Shown here in pieces: positions 1 to 9,265 of a stretch of DNA of 64,000 nt (its first letter is position 1; every line of letters starts with the position of its first letter). This DNA comes from Planococcus wigleyi (GTDB lineage Bacteria > Bacillota > Bacilli > Bacillales_A > Planococcaceae). The notes beneath the pieces are model-generated. The model was not told where the DNA came from. It saw only the letters and a program-made list of their open reading frames with translations, and did not search any database. The translations under genes and the position numbers were made by a program. The stretch spans positions 1 through 64,000 of the forward strand of contig NZ_JACSPU010000008.1 in the NCBI RefSeq assembly GCF_014836985.1, written 5' to 3'.

Positions 1-190
1 TCCATTATAGAGTAGTTGATTGCTCAAATACTTGCTGGCGTACCGCCGTCCGAAGACGCACGGTTCGCTTTGATCTGTTTGCACTGATCAGTAAGTTTTG
101 CGCGGGCCGTTTTGCGCGGCCGTTGCTGTATGTTGACGTTTTGCTGTTCAGTTTTCAAGGTTCAAGTTGTTCGCCCTGTAAAAGCGACTT
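1..190 (-). other. 16S rRNA leader region (rRNA operon reads leftward out of the window)
   Basis: Read on the minus strand, this stretch ends at position 1 with TATAATGGA. That is the sequence that normally runs straight into GAGTTTGATCCTGGCTCAG at the 5' end of Firmicutes 16S rRNA. Around 150-165 (minus) lies CCTTGAAAACTGAAC, which resembles the boxA-containing leader found upstream of Bacillus 16S genes. The B. subtilis counterpart of the next gene (ygxA) also lies beside an rRNA operon. I infer that the mature 16S starts within a few bases of, or just outside, the left edge. Confidence 0.7.
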
Positions 191-192
191 CT

Positions 193-223
193 ATAATTTA
201 ACATTGTTCTCCGCAAGAGTCAA
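193..223 (-). promoter_or_regulatory. rRNA promoter P2 (proximal)
   Basis: On the minus strand there is a -35 TTGACT (218-223) and a -10 TAAATT (195-200), spaced 17 bp, upstream of the 16S leader. Tandem sigma-A promoters are usual for rRNA operons. Confidence 0.55.
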
Positions 224-271
224 GCTTTTTTATTATTGTAAAAAACTTAATTTCCCTTAGCGACGTGTATT

Positions 272-301
272 ATCATAATACATTTCACTCGAAGATGTCA
301 A
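272..301 (-). promoter_or_regulatory. rRNA promoter P1 (distal)
   Basis: On the minus strand there is a consensus -35 TTGACA (296-301) and a -10 TATGAT (272-277), spaced 18 bp. An A/T-rich tract at 302-345, placed like an UP element, lies upstream. It pairs with P2 as a tandem rRNA promoter. The stretch 345-609 beyond it holds nothing I can recognise. Confidence 0.6.
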
Positions 302-609
302 CGGTTAAAGCGAAAAAAGTTTAAAAAACTTAAATCTTCTTTTTAGAACGCCTTTAAATCATTATCCTTCCGCCATCCTCAATATGCAAACTCAATAAGA
401 AAAGCTGCCTCCGAAAGACTAGACACCGCCTTTCAGCTGCAGCTCCTATTGGATTTTGCCCCTGCCCGCTCACCAGCCAAAACAATGAACTGCACAACCG
501 CTCTTCTTCCACTTACAACTTCATATAGAAAAGCCCATTGGAAAAGCGCATTGACCTCCGCCGCTTCAGAAAGAAACTTCTGGGTTTTAAAAGCCACAAC
601 TACAACCGA

Positions 610-1476
610 TTAGTTTTTAACGTAATAATATCTATGGAAGATCCCTTCACTCTTGGTCGTCACTCCATTAATAAAAATCAGCTCTTTGTCTACAAGATAT
701 TCGATGAATACCTCGAGATTGGATGAGTAGTTTTTCAATTCTTCCTGCTCATGCAATTCCTGGATTGTCCAGCTGCTTTGTTTTTCCATGACTTCTCTTA
801 TATGAAGGGCTCCGTCCTGTGTCCGCGAATGAATGTAAAATTCACTGGCCAGAAATAATAGTTCAAGCCGCTTATCGATTGGCTCATCACTCGATATCAA
901 TTCTTCATATAGTTTATAGATGGCTGGCTCCATTTGTTTCACTTGCGACCAGACCGTCACTTCTGGAGGCAAACCGTTTTCCAAAACCGCCAAACGCGCC
1001 AGATGGTGAAGCGACTCTACCATGTGGTGATAAGCATCCATGTAATTTTTTTCTTCGAAGAACGTCTTTCCTTCCATATAACGGCGAATCAGTTTGGCAA
1101 ATTCTATTCCCATTTTAATTTTGCGCCCGTAGAATGGATAATCCTTCAGTTCGGTTTTCAATTTTTCCATATACTCATTGCGGTCATATACTACACGGCC
1201 ATAAAAAAGCCAGTCAACGATTTTCCTGTTTGTGCCAAGCAGCAGCCATTTATGTAATTGCTTCTCGGTAACGATGTGCATTGCAGCTTTCTTATCCAAA
1301 TACGTGTAATGCTTTGTGAAGACAGGGGTATCATTTTCTTTGGTGATGATCAGCAGAATCGAATCAAATGTATCCGTAATCTGGCTGTCTTTCTCTCTTT
1401 TTTCGACTAAGATCACACCCAGCGTACTTTCCTGACTGGCGCGTTCCTGATAAATAGGTCGTAGTATTTGTTCCAT
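610..1476 (-). CDS. ygxA: Nucleotidyltransferase-like protein (YgxA family)
   Basis: This 288-residue protein is placed by synteny and sequence character as YgxA, the nucleotidyltransferase-like protein between ygzB and an rRNA operon in B. subtilis. The N-terminal half, residues 1 to about 115, would be the nucleotidyltransferase-like fold. The rest is charged and mostly helical. I see no confident catalytic GS...DxD signature, so activity is unproven. The ATG at 1476 lies 9 nt after AAGGAG. A TTG one codon upstream (1479) is an equally spaced alternative. It reads toward the rRNA promoters and is followed by about 300 bp without another gene. Confidence 0.75.
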   Translation of the reverse strand: MEQILRPIYQERASQESTLGVILVEKREKDSQITDTFDSILLIITKENDTPVFTKHYTYLDKKAAMHIVTEKQLHKWLLLGTNRKIVDWLFYGRVVYDRNEYMEKLKTELKDYPFYGRKIKMGIEFAKLIRRYMEGKTFFEEKNYMDAYHHMVESLHHLARLAVLENGLPPEVTVWSQVKQMEPAIYKLYEELISSDEPIDKRLELLFLASEFYIHSRTQDGALHIREVMEKQSSWTIQELHEQEELKNYSSNLEVFIEYLVDKELIFINGVTTKSEGIFHRYYYVKN

Positions 1477-1740
1477 CAATTTTCACTCCTTGCTGTCTCT
1501 ATCACATTCCGCCATCAAGTTGAACGGAGTGGCCCATAATGAACTGCAACTTGTTTCATTCCCTTAAATGTCTGCCGGGGTCTCCCAGCTCTCTTTATCT
1601 CAAACTTTGAAACCGGGTGCTCTGGTTTCTGTTATTCTCTATTTCGACATATTTATTGTCAATTCCTTCATTTCAAAATCGATATCACTTTTTAAGGGCA
1701 ATTATGATATAGTATGATGGATGCAAGGAGGAAATAAACC

Positions 1741-2094
1741 ATGAAACCTTATAAAAATAAAATCAACCGCATTCGGACGTTTGCGTTGGCTCTGATCTTT
1801 ATCGGAATCGTTATTATGTACGTCGGTATTTATTTTAGAAATCACCCTGTTGTAATGGTGATCTTTATGCTGCTTGGTGTCATTGCGATTATCGGAAGTA
1901 CCGGTGTCTATGCTTGGATCGGTTTGCTTTCCATGAAAACCATTCCTGTTGAATGCCCAAATTGCGGTAGACATACAAAAATGCTCGGCCGTGTAGATAT
2001 CTGCATGCATTGCAACGAACCTTTAACAATGGATCGTTCACTTGAAGGCAAGGAGTTTGACCAGGATTACAACAAGAAAAGCTCACAACAATAA
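1741..2094 (+). CDS. ygzB: YgzB family membrane zinc-ribbon protein (UPF0295)
   Basis: This 117-residue protein has a basic N-terminus, two predicted membrane helices (about residues 13-32 and 36-62) and a cytoplasmic zinc ribbon made of CPNC (72-75) and CMHC (88-91). It matches the UPF0295/YgzB family in length and layout. Its function is unknown. It sits next to perR, as in B. subtilis, and converges on it, sharing a bidirectional terminator. A good AAGGAGG SD precedes the ATG. The 260-bp gap upstream separates it from divergent ygxA; I see only a weak -10 (TATGAT near 1715) there. Confidence 0.88.
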   Translation: MKPYKNKINRIRTFALALIFIGIVIMYVGIYFRNHPVVMVIFMLLGVIAIIGSTGVYAWIGLLSMKTIPVECPNCGRHTKMLGRVDICMHCNEPLTMDRSLEGKEFDQDYNKKSSQQ

Positions 2095-2135
2095 AAAAGA
2101 AGCATGACGCGCAACAGCGGCATGCTTCTTTTTTT
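2093..2135. terminator. Bidirectional intrinsic terminator, ygzB/perR
   Basis: A 14-bp A/T-flanked stem (AAAAAAGAAGCATG pairing with its complement), 14-nt loop and T-run on both strands. It lies between convergent ygzB and perR. Confidence 0.85.
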
Positions 2136-2148
2136 ACTATAAAATTCT

Positions 2149-2592
2149 TTATTGGGCTTTTGCTGTTTTGCTTAAACAGCCCTGACAAGTACCGTAGATT
2201 TCAAGACGGTGATAATCCACTTGGAATCCTGTAACGTGAGAAGCCAAATGCTCGACTTCATCCAGCCCTGGATAATGGAAATCAACGATTTTGCCACAAT
2301 CATTACAGATAATATGATAATGATCATGCGTTACAAAATCAAATCGGCTTGAAGAATCTCCGTAAGTCAACTCTTTTACCAATCCTGCTTTTCTGAACAC
2401 ACGTAAATTATTATAAACAGTTGCAACACTCATATTAGGAAACGTTTTTTCAAGAGCGCGATAAATGTCATCCGCTGTTGGGTGTGTTGTTGAGTGAATC
2501 ATATACTCCAAAATCGCGTGGCGTTGGGGTGTGATTCTTACACCTGTAGACTTCAAAGCATCAAGCGCGTCTTTTAATTGTACTTCAGACAT
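2149..2592 (-). CDS. perR: Peroxide-responsive repressor PerR (Fur family)
   Basis: This 147-residue Fur-family repressor senses H2O2 by metal-catalysed histidine oxidation. The regulatory metal ligands H37, D85, H91, H93 and D104 are present at exactly the B. subtilis PerR positions. The four structural-zinc cysteines C96, C99, C136 and C139 are also present. Together these distinguish PerR from Fur and Zur. The N-terminal winged helix spans about residues 1-80. The ATG at 2592 is chosen because GAGGTG lies 7 nt upstream; a GTG five codons earlier would sit inside that SD. A PerR-box-like palindrome lies 34 bp upstream, implying autoregulation. Confidence 0.95.
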   Translation of the reverse strand: MSEVQLKDALDALKSTGVRITPQRHAILEYMIHSTTHPTADDIYRALEKTFPNMSVATVYNNLRVFRKAGLVKELTYGDSSSRFDFVTHDHYHIICNDCGKIVDFHYPGLDEVEHLASHVTGFQVDYHRLEIYGTCQGCLSKTAKAQ

Positions 2593-2625
2593 CGCCGTGC
2601 ACCTCACTTCATAGATATTCTTACA

Positions 2626-2640
2626 TTGTAATCGTTATAA
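2626..2640 (-). promoter_or_regulatory. PerR box upstream of perR
   Basis: The minus-strand sequence TTATAACGATTACAA matches the PerR box TTATAATnATTATAA at 12 of 14 fixed positions. It lies 34-48 bp upstream of the perR start, so it is a likely autoregulatory operator. Confidence 0.65.
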
Positions 2641-2710
2641 ACAGTGTACCTAATAAGAGTGAGGGATGTCAAGAAATCACTATACTGCCGCCGTTTGCCA
2701 CGCGTTTTCC

Positions 2711-3265
2711 CTATTGTTTTTCGTGAAGGCCCTTCTCTTTTCTTCCGAGGCGCTGATTGACCAGACGCGCTGCGACGAATAAAAAGTCTGATAGGCGATT
2801 CAAATAAGCCAGGACATTCGGCGAAACATCTTCCCCGATTGATAACGTTGAGCGTTCGGCCCGTCTGACGACAGTGCGCGCTACATGAAGGGCAGCTCCC
2901 GCTGGATGGCCACCCGGCAAAATGAAATTGCTGAGCGGCGGAACTTCAGCATCGTATAGATCGATCCACTGCTCGAGTTTAAAAACATCCTCTTCAGCCA
3001 ATTTCCACTTTACTTCTTTGCCTTTCGGCGTCGCCAATTCCGCTCCCACGTGAAATAAAGTTGTTTGAATCTCATGAAAAACCTCTAAAAGCGCTTCTTT
3101 CTCGTCAAAGAATTCGGTATTCATGTGACCGACTGCAAAGCCGATCAATGAATTTGCTTCATCGCATGTTCCGTAGGCTTCTACTACCGCATCATTTTTG
3201 GCGACACGTGTTCCGTAAACCAAAGAAGTTGTGCCTTTATCACCGGTTTTCGTGTATATTTTCAT
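2711..3265 (-). CDS. Cob(I)yrinic acid a,c-diamide/cobalamin adenosyltransferase, PduO type
   Basis: This 184-residue protein belongs to the PduO-type ATP:cob(I)alamin adenosyltransferases, which attach the adenosyl group to form coenzyme B12. It carries the N-terminal ATP-binding signature YTKTGDKGTTSL and the C-terminal conserved RRAERS...LNRLSDFLF helix. Its length is typical. The ATG at 3265 follows AAAGGGGT and starts 2 nt after the stop of the upstream dehydrogenase, so the two are probably co-transcribed. The window has no other cobalamin gene, so cobalamin is probably salvaged. Confidence 0.9.
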   Translation of the reverse strand: MKIYTKTGDKGTTSLVYGTRVAKNDAVVEAYGTCDEANSLIGFAVGHMNTEFFDEKEALLEVFHEIQTTLFHVGAELATPKGKEVKWKLAEEDVFKLEQWIDLYDAEVPPLSNFILPGGHPAGAALHVARTVVRRAERSTLSIGEDVSPNVLAYLNRLSDFLFVAARLVNQRLGRKEKGLHEKQ

Positions 3266-3267
3266 TT

Positions 3268-4209
3268 TCAATACCCCTTTTCCATATTCACCAGATTTGC
3301 CGGGACGGTTTGGCCAGCCAACCACTCTTTGAGATTTGGAATAAAAACATCCAGGGCACGTTCCACATATTTACCTGAATGACTCGAGACATGAGGTGAC
3401 ACAATTACATTCTCCATTGACCAATAGGGATGGCCTTTTGGAAGAGGTTCCTGTTCAAAAACATCCAGCACTGCAAAAGCAACTTCTTCGTTTCGCAACG
3501 CATTCAGCAAAACTTCATCTGAAACCAAGTCGCCTCTTCCCAAATTCATGAACAAAGCCGTTTTTTTCATCGCTCGGAAATGCTCTTCCTTCAATAGATA
3601 CTTGGTTTCTTGTGTACTGGGTAAAATTGAAATGATGTAATCCGCTTGCGGCAACTTTTCCAGGATGGCTTCAAAGGAAACCATTTCATCCATGTTGTCC
3701 GCTTGCGCTCCAGAGCGGTTACAGCCAATGGTGATGACGCCGAACGCCTGCAGCAGACGTCCGATTTCTGATCCGATCGCACCCGGTCCGAGAATCAGCG
3801 CCGTGGTACCATGCATTTCAGAAGAATGCGTTCTTCTGTTCCATTCCTTGTTACGCTGGTTCTCATAAATCGTCGGCAAGGAACGCTTCAATGCCAATAG
3901 ATGGGCCAACGCAGATTCGGCCATCGGTATTTTGTGGATCCCTTTGACATTGGACACCGTAATGCCCCGCTCCGCAATGGCTTGATGCGGAAGCTTTTCA
4001 ATTCCGGCACTGGCCACCATGATCCATTGCACCTTTTTGGCAGTTGCGATGTCTGCTGCCGTCAAATCTTCTCCGTACGTGACAATGATATCGGCGGAAG
4101 GCAAATGTTCTTTGTCTTTATAGAGGAAACGAAAATTAACTTGCGGAAATTCGCTTATCAGCCTTTGTTGTTGATCTTCTTTTGGAATGAACGTGAACAG
4201 GATTTCCAT
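3268..4209 (-). CDS. D-2-hydroxyacid dehydrogenase (NAD(P)-dependent)
   Basis: This 313-residue protein belongs to the D-isomer 2-hydroxyacid dehydrogenase family. The Rossmann nucleotide-binding turn GPGAIG is at residues 141-146. The family's catalytic elements follow: MNLGRGD (Arg), DVFEQEPL (Glu) and SPHVSSHS (His). It would reduce a 2-keto acid or oxidise a D-2-hydroxy acid; the substrate cannot be read from the sequence. The SD AGGGAG is 6 nt before the ATG. It lies between bcp and the adenosyltransferase with very short gaps, consistent with one transcript starting at bcp. Confidence 0.88.
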   Translation of the reverse strand: MEILFTFIPKEDQQQRLISEFPQVNFRFLYKDKEHLPSADIIVTYGEDLTAADIATAKKVQWIMVASAGIEKLPHQAIAERGITVSNVKGIHKIPMAESALAHLLALKRSLPTIYENQRNKEWNRRTHSSEMHGTTALILGPGAIGSEIGRLLQAFGVITIGCNRSGAQADNMDEMVSFEAILEKLPQADYIISILPSTQETKYLLKEEHFRAMKKTALFMNLGRGDLVSDEVLLNALRNEEVAFAVLDVFEQEPLPKGHPYWSMENVIVSPHVSSHSGKYVERALDVFIPNLKEWLAGQTVPANLVNMEKGY

Positions 4210-4223
4210 GAATATCTCCCTTC

Positions 4224-4700
4224 TTACTGCTTACTGATTTCTTTCAAGGTTTCCAGGACATCCTGGATGTGATTCGGCACTTTGACTTTGCGCCATTCTT
4301 TTACGATCATTCCTGTCGGATCGATCAAGTAAGTCGTACGTTCAATACCCATGAATTTCTTGCCGTACATATTCTTTTCGACCCAAACCCCGTAGTCTTC
4401 AGAAACCTTATGATCTTCATCGACCAACAGCGAGAAGGGCAGTCCGTGTTTTTCGATGAACTTATTGTGGCGGTCTTCCGAATCTGCACTGACGCCAAGG
4501 ATCACTGCATTGAGTGCAGAAAAATCAGCCTGGGCATCGCGGAAATCACAGGCTTGTGTCGTACAGCCGGGTGTCATGTCTTTCGGATAGAAATACAGCA
4601 CGACGTATTTATTGCCGGCAAAATCCTGTAAAGAAACCATTTCCCCCGCTTCGTTCTTCAATGAAAAATCCGGTGCTTGTCTTCCTTCCAATACAGTCAT
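4224..4700 (-). CDS. bcp: Thiol peroxidase Bcp (atypical 2-Cys peroxiredoxin)
   Basis: This 158-residue peroxiredoxin of the BCP/PrxQ class reduces H2O2 and organic peroxides using thioredoxin. The TPGCTTQAC motif places the peroxidatic cysteine at C46 and the resolving cysteine at C51, the alpha-2 spacing of atypical 2-Cys BCPs. The ATG at 4700 follows AAGGAG by 8 nt; upstream in-frame codons lack an SD. It is the ygaF equivalent in this conserved perR neighbourhood and divergently faces gsaB. Confidence 0.92.
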   Translation of the reverse strand: MTVLEGRQAPDFSLKNEAGEMVSLQDFAGNKYVVLYFYPKDMTPGCTTQACDFRDAQADFSALNAVILGVSADSEDRHNKFIEKHGLPFSLLVDEDHKVSEDYGVWVEKNMYGKKFMGIERTTYLIDPTGMIVKEWRKVKVPNHIQDVLETLKEISKQ

Positions 4701-4759
4701 TTTCAACACTCCTTTTCTTCTCTCTATCGTACCGAACCCCAGGTCCAGTTTCAATTTCT

Positions 4760-4789
4760 TTGGCGTTTAGGACTAAATTTGTCTACAAT
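4760..4789 (+). promoter_or_regulatory. Candidate sigma-A promoter of gsaB
   Basis: TTGGCG (4760-4765), 18 bp, TACAAT (4784-4789), 19 bp before the AGGAGG SD of gsaB. Confidence 0.45.
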
Positions 4790-4823
4790 AAGGAATAGAT
4801 TAATCATAGGAGGCAATTATTCA

Positions 4824-6110
4824 ATGAATCATTCAGCATCAGAAAAGCTTCATGAAGAAGCATTAAAACACATTGTAGGTGGCGTCAACAGCCCATCCCG
4901 ATCTTTTAAAGCCGTGGGCGGCGGTTCGCCAGTCGCTATGGAACGTGGAAAAGGCGCGTATTTTTGGGATGTCGATGGCAATAAATACATAGATTATTTA
5001 GCTGCTTACGGTCCAATCATCACCGGCCATGCACATCCGCATATCACGCAAGCCATCACACACGCTGCAGAAACCGGACTGCTGTACGGCACGCCAACAC
5101 GGCATGAAGTCACTTTCGCTGAAATGCTGAAAGAAGCTATGCCTAATATGGACAAAGTACGTTTCGTCAATAGCGGAACAGAGGCGGTCATGACGACGAT
5201 CCGCGTATCCCGTGCTTACACTGGACGGACAAAAATCATGAAATTCGCTGGCTGCTACCATGGCCACTCCGATCTGGTTCTTGTAGCTGCCGGATCTGGT
5301 CCTGCTACACTTGGAACTCCTGATTCAGCAGGTGTCCCAAAATCCATCGCTGAAGAAGTCATCACCATTCCATTCAATGATCCGCAAGCATTTGCTGAAG
5401 CCATGGAGCGTTGGGGCGAAGAAATTGCCTGCATCCTGGTTGAACCGATTGTCGGTAACTTCGGAATCGTCGAGCCGAAAAAAGGCTATTTAGAAGAAGT
5501 GCACCGTATCGCCCACGAAAAAGGCGCGTTGATTGTTTATGACGAAGTCATTACGGCTTTCCGTTTCCATTACGGCGGTGCACAGGATATGCTTGGCTTA
5601 ACACCAGATTTAACGGCTCTCGGAAAAATCATCGGCGGCGGATTGCCGATAGGCGCATACGGCGGTAAAAAAGAAATCATGGATACAGTCGCTCCTTTGG
5701 GACCCGCTTATCAAGCCGGAACGATGGCTGGAAATCCTGCTTCAATTCAAGCCGGGATCGCCTGCTTGGAAGTGCTTCGCGAAGATGGCGTGTACGAGAA
5801 AATGGATAAACTCGGCGCACAACTCGAAAAAGGCATTTTGGCAGCAGCTGAAGAATTCGGTGTGACGATTACCCTTAATCGCCTAAAAGGCGCATTGACC
5901 ATTTACTTTACGGATGTGAAGGTCGAAAACTACGAACAAGCAGAAGCTACTGATGGCGAAATTTTTGGCCGTTTCTTCAAATTGATGTTGCAGCAAGGCA
6001 TCAACTTGGCTCCTTCAAAATACGAAGCCTGGTTCTTAACCACCGAGCATACCGAAGAGGATGTAGAAGTTTCCATTCAAGCGGTACGCGAGGCATTTAA
6101 ACAGTTATAA
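4824..6110 (+). CDS. gsaB: Glutamate-1-semialdehyde 2,1-aminomutase (GsaB/HemL)
   Basis: This 428-residue PLP enzyme converts glutamate-1-semialdehyde to 5-aminolevulinate in C5-pathway heme biosynthesis. The Schiff-base lysine is K268 in LGKIIGGG. The PLP phosphate-binding NSGTEA (116-121) and the D240 of VYDEVIT are present. The gene position (gsaB site next to ygaE/ygaF) suggests the second, stand-alone aminomutase of Bacillus rather than hemL of the hem operon. The ATG at 4824 lies 10 nt after a perfect AGGAGG. Confidence 0.93.
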   Translation: MNHSASEKLHEEALKHIVGGVNSPSRSFKAVGGGSPVAMERGKGAYFWDVDGNKYIDYLAAYGPIITGHAHPHITQAITHAAETGLLYGTPTRHEVTFAEMLKEAMPNMDKVRFVNSGTEAVMTTIRVSRAYTGRTKIMKFAGCYHGHSDLVLVAAGSGPATLGTPDSAGVPKSIAEEVITIPFNDPQAFAEAMERWGEEIACILVEPIVGNFGIVEPKKGYLEEVHRIAHEKGALIVYDEVITAFRFHYGGAQDMLGLTPDLTALGKIIGGGLPIGAYGGKKEIMDTVAPLGPAYQAGTMAGNPASIQAGIACLEVLREDGVYEKMDKLGAQLEKGILAAAEEFGVTITLNRLKGALTIYFTDVKVENYEQAEATDGEIFGRFFKLMLQQGINLAPSKYEAWFLTTEHTEEDVEVSIQAVREAFKQL

Positions 6111-6150
6111 TTAGAATAAAACACATTGTGGGGAAGGAGTCCTTAAGTAA

Positions 6151-7236
6151 ATGAAATTAGGTGCACGTATTTTAAAAACCGGCGTGGCCATTTCTATGGC
6201 CCTGTTCCTGGCCAGCTTACTGGAATTGCCCTCCCCTGTTTTCGCTGGAGTCGCAGCCATTTTCGCCATTCAGCCATCGATCTATCGGTCTTATCTGACT
6301 TTACTTGATCAGATTTACGGGAATTTGATTGGTGCCGCCATAGCCATTACTTTTGTGCTGACAATGGGCAGCAATTATCTAACCATCGGAGCAGCAGCCA
6401 TTTTAGCCATCGTCCTGTTGCTGAAATTGAAACTGGAAAATACGGTATCTTTGACGTTGGTGACCATCATCATCATTATGGATTCCCACTCCGCCGACTT
6501 CATGACCTTCGCTTCATTGAGATTCGGTACTGTTCTGCTCGGGATTTTGTCAGCATTCTTCGTGAACCTTATTTTCTTGCCTCCTAAGTATGAAACACGG
6601 CTATTTACATCCATCCATGAAGTGAGCGAAGAAGTGATTCGGTGGATTCGCGTTTCCATCCGCCATGCGTCCGATCATGTTTCAGTGAAAGAAGACATTG
6701 ATAAATTGACGGAAAAGCTCGTAAAAGTGGATCAATGGTATTCGTTTTACAAAGAAGAACGCAGTTATACAAAAAAACAGCAATACGTAAAAGCACGCAA
6801 ATTAGTGTTGTACCGCCAGATGATTGCCACATCCAAGAAAAGCCTAGAAGTATTAAAGCGATTAAATCGTTTTGAGAACGAAATGATGGAGCTTCCTGAG
6901 CATTTCCATATGATGGTACAAGAACGTTTAGAGAGCCTGGCCAGCTACCATGAGCAACTTTATATGAAATATGTAGGCAAAATGCGCCCCGAACACAGTG
7001 AGGGCTCAGGCGCAGATGCCATCATGAAACGCAATGAAGTGATGACGATTTTTGTAAAAGAAATAAACTTGGCACATGAAGAAAATGAAGATGAATTTTC
7101 GGTCTACCATTTAATGCATGTACTATCAGCCATATTGGATTATGAAGAACAATTAGAGCATTTGGATTTGCTGATTATCGCTTACTTGAATTACCATTCC
7201 GAAGAAGTGGACAGCGACCTTGAAAATGCCATTTAA
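6151..7236 (+). CDS. Aromatic acid exporter / FUSC family membrane protein
   Basis: This 361-residue protein has an N-terminal block of about six hydrophobic segments (residues 8-140) and a long soluble helical C-terminal half. This is the arrangement of bacterial FUSC/aromatic-acid-exporter family proteins and corresponds in position to B. subtilis ygaE. Transport substrate is unknown. It begins 40 bp after gsaB on the same strand, has a GGAAGGAG SD about 10 nt upstream, and is closed by a strong terminator, so gsaB and this gene may share a transcript. Confidence 0.75.
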   Translation: MKLGARILKTGVAISMALFLASLLELPSPVFAGVAAIFAIQPSIYRSYLTLLDQIYGNLIGAAIAITFVLTMGSNYLTIGAAAILAIVLLLKLKLENTVSLTLVTIIIIMDSHSADFMTFASLRFGTVLLGILSAFFVNLIFLPPKYETRLFTSIHEVSEEVIRWIRVSIRHASDHVSVKEDIDKLTEKLVKVDQWYSFYKEERSYTKKQQYVKARKLVLYRQMIATSKKSLEVLKRLNRFENEMMELPEHFHMMVQERLESLASYHEQLYMKYVGKMRPEHSEGSGADAIMKRNEVMTIFVKEINLAHEENEDEFSVYHLMHVLSAILDYEEQLEHLDLLIIAYLNYHSEEVDSDLENAI

Positions 7237-7273
7237 AAAAACGTGCGGGGCAAATTGCCCTGCACGTTTTTTT
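7234..7273. terminator. Bidirectional terminator between the FUSC gene and appC
   Basis: A7-ACGTGC-GGGGCAA stem with the complementary TTGCCC-TGCACGT7 arm. T-runs on both strands serve the two convergent transcripts. Confidence 0.88.
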
Positions 7274-8159
7274 AAGATTTCATCCGCGGATCCAATGCAT
7301 CGCGCAAACCGTCACCCATCAAGTTAAAGCCTAAAACTGTCAACATGATGGCTACACCTGGAAAAATCATGGTCCATGGGGCATTCGTCAAATACGAACG
7401 TGAATCAGCAAGCATCTTTCCCCATTCCGGTGATGGAGCCTGCGCTCCCAAACCGAGGAATCCAAGAGCTGCTGCTTCGATGATAGCAGTCGCAATCGCG
7501 AGTGTACCTTGAACGATTACCGGTGCCATGGAATTCGGCAAAATATGTGACACAAGAATCCGATTATCTTTCATGCCGATCGCTTTCGCGGACATGATGT
7601 ATTCATCTTCTTTGATGCTCAATACCTTCGAGCGGATCAAGCGGCCAAAGTTCGGCACGTTGATGATAGCGATGGCAATGAGTGCATTGCGCAGTGAAGG
7701 CCCTAGAACCGACACAACAGCAATCGCCAATAAAATGCTTGGAAATGCCAACATGATATCAAAGATACGTGAAATGATGGTATCCACCCAACGTCCGTAA
7801 TATCCTGCTAAAATCCCCAAAATACTGCCGACGACAACCGAGCCGATAACCGCTAAAAATCCGACCCACAAGGAAATGCGTGCGCCGTATACCACACGTG
7901 ATAAGATGTCCCGGCCAAAATCATCCGTCCCCATCCAATTCGAGGAAGAAGGAGGCATAAGCCGTTGAGACAGATCTTGCTCATTGATGCCTTGCGGTGT
8001 CAGCAGCGGTCCGAAAATTGCCAGCAGGATGAAGAAAATGACAATCCCCATTCCCACAACCGCGACTTTACTTTTACGGAAACCACGCCAGGCCTCTTTC
8101 CAGGGACCGGCGACTTTCTGCATTTCCGCTTGTTCTTGTTTGATTGCTGTTTCAGCCAA
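7272..8159 (-). CDS. appC: Oligopeptide ABC transporter permease (AppC/DppC type)
   Basis: This 295-residue inner-membrane permease belongs to the peptide/nickel ABC importer family. A hydrophilic N-terminus is followed by about six transmembrane helices and an EAA loop (EAAALGFLGLGAQAPSPEWG). It is the last gene of a five-gene importer. It starts with TTG at 8159, 9 nt after AAGGAGG; there is no in-frame ATG close by. The gap from appB is 17 bp. Confidence 0.88.
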   Translation of the reverse strand: MAETAIKQEQAEMQKVAGPWKEAWRGFRKSKVAVVGMGIVIFFILLAIFGPLLTPQGINEQDLSQRLMPPSSSNWMGTDDFGRDILSRVVYGARISLWVGFLAVIGSVVVGSILGILAGYYGRWVDTIISRIFDIMLAFPSILLAIAVVSVLGPSLRNALIAIAIINVPNFGRLIRSKVLSIKEDEYIMSAKAIGMKDNRILVSHILPNSMAPVIVQGTLAIATAIIEAAALGFLGLGAQAPSPEWGKMLADSRSYLTNAPWTMIFPGVAIMLTVLGFNLMGDGLRDALDPRMKS

Positions 8160-8176
8160 TGTACGTCTCCTCCTTC

Positions 8177-9181
8177 CTAGTCATATTTGATGCGTGGATC
8201 GACCAAACCGTAAAGCAAATCGACAAACAGGTTGATCATGACAAAAATAAACGCGACAATCAGAATTCCAGACTGGATGACCGGATAATCACGGAAACCA
8301 ATCGCTTCATAGATATAGCGGCCGATTCCTGGCCAGCCAAAAATGGTTTCGGTCAAAATGGCGCCGCCGAGAAGAAGGCCCATCTGAAGCCCGATAATCG
8401 TCAATACTGGAATAATCGCGTTTTTAAGCGCGTGTTTGTAAACGACCCAAAACATCGACAAGCCTTTTGAGCGTGCTGTCCGAACATAATCCGAACGCAT
8501 GACTTCAAGCATACTCGAGCGCGTCATTCTGGCAATGATGGCCATCGGGATCGTCGCTAATGCCGTACCCGGCAAGACCAGATGCTTCAATACTGTAGAT
8601 AATTGATTAAAATCACCCGCAATCAAAGTATCGATCACATAAAATCCGGTTATGACATCCACAGGATCTCGGACATTTTCACGGCCTGTGGTTGGGAGGA
8701 TCCCCAATTCAATCGAGAAAATCCATTGGTTCATCAGCCCCAACCAGAAGATCGGCATTGATACCCCAATCAATGCGATGATCATAGCCAAGTAATCAAA
8801 CCAAGAATTCTGGAACCATGCAGAAATGATGCCCGCATTGATTCCAATAATAACGGCAATAATGATGGCGAATAAAGAAAGTTCAATGGTTGCAGCCAAA
8901 TACGGCCATACTTCATCCACTACTGGAGTTCTCGTACGAAGTGACTCTCCCAGATCGCCTGTGACCAGTCCTTTCAAATAATCAAAGTACTGGATATACC
9001 AGGGATTGTCCAACCCCAAATTTGTTCGTAATGCTTTTATCGCTTCTTCGGATGCTTGTTGACCCAGGATGACTTGTGCAGGATCACCAGGAATTGCGCG
9101 GATGATCATAAATACGATAAATGTCATGCCGAGTAAAACCGGGATTAACTGTAGAAGCCGCCTTCCGATATAGTGAAGCAT
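8177..9181 (-). CDS. appB: Oligopeptide ABC transporter permease (AppB/DppB type)
   Basis: This 334-residue integral membrane permease has the typical DppB-family N-terminus (MLHYIGRRLLQLIPVLLGM) and six predicted helices. It forms the channel with AppC. The ATG at 9181 is preferred over a GTG three codons upstream (9190) because GAGGTG is 6 nt before the ATG, whereas the GTG is part of the SD. A hairpin terminator separates it from appA upstream. Confidence 0.88.
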   Translation of the reverse strand: MLHYIGRRLLQLIPVLLGMTFIVFMIIRAIPGDPAQVILGQQASEEAIKALRTNLGLDNPWYIQYFDYLKGLVTGDLGESLRTRTPVVDEVWPYLAATIELSLFAIIIAVIIGINAGIISAWFQNSWFDYLAMIIALIGVSMPIFWLGLMNQWIFSIELGILPTTGRENVRDPVDVITGFYVIDTLIAGDFNQLSTVLKHLVLPGTALATIPMAIIARMTRSSMLEVMRSDYVRTARSKGLSMFWVVYKHALKNAIIPVLTIIGLQMGLLLGGAILTETIFGWPGIGRYIYEAIGFRDYPVIQSGILIVAFIFVMINLFVDLLYGLVDPRIKYD

Positions 9182-9221
9182 CTTCTTCACCTCTCCATCT
9201 CTTGCAATATGTATAACAGGA

Positions 9222-9258
9222 AGAAAAAAAGGGAGGAAATCATCTGACTTCCTCCCTT
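9222..9258 (-). terminator. Intercistronic attenuator between appA and appB
   Basis: On the minus strand, GGGAGGAA, an 8-10 nt loop and TTTCCTCCC are followed directly by a run of seven T. It is a complete intrinsic terminator inside the operon, after the binding-protein gene. It should lower permease expression relative to the binding protein, as is common in ABC importers. Confidence 0.75.
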
Positions 9259-9265
9259 GAATAAC

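Noticed and set aside
934..1257. Overlapping plus-strand ORFs of about 100 codons inside ygxA
   Set aside because: Antisense shadows of a supported gene with no SD and no protein-like pattern. The same holds for most overlapping ORFs across the window, such as 17793-18341 and 49084-49602.
4677..4823. Long N-terminal extension of gsaB
   Set aside because: It lies upstream of a perfect SD and over the promoter; the family N-terminus begins at the ATG 4824.
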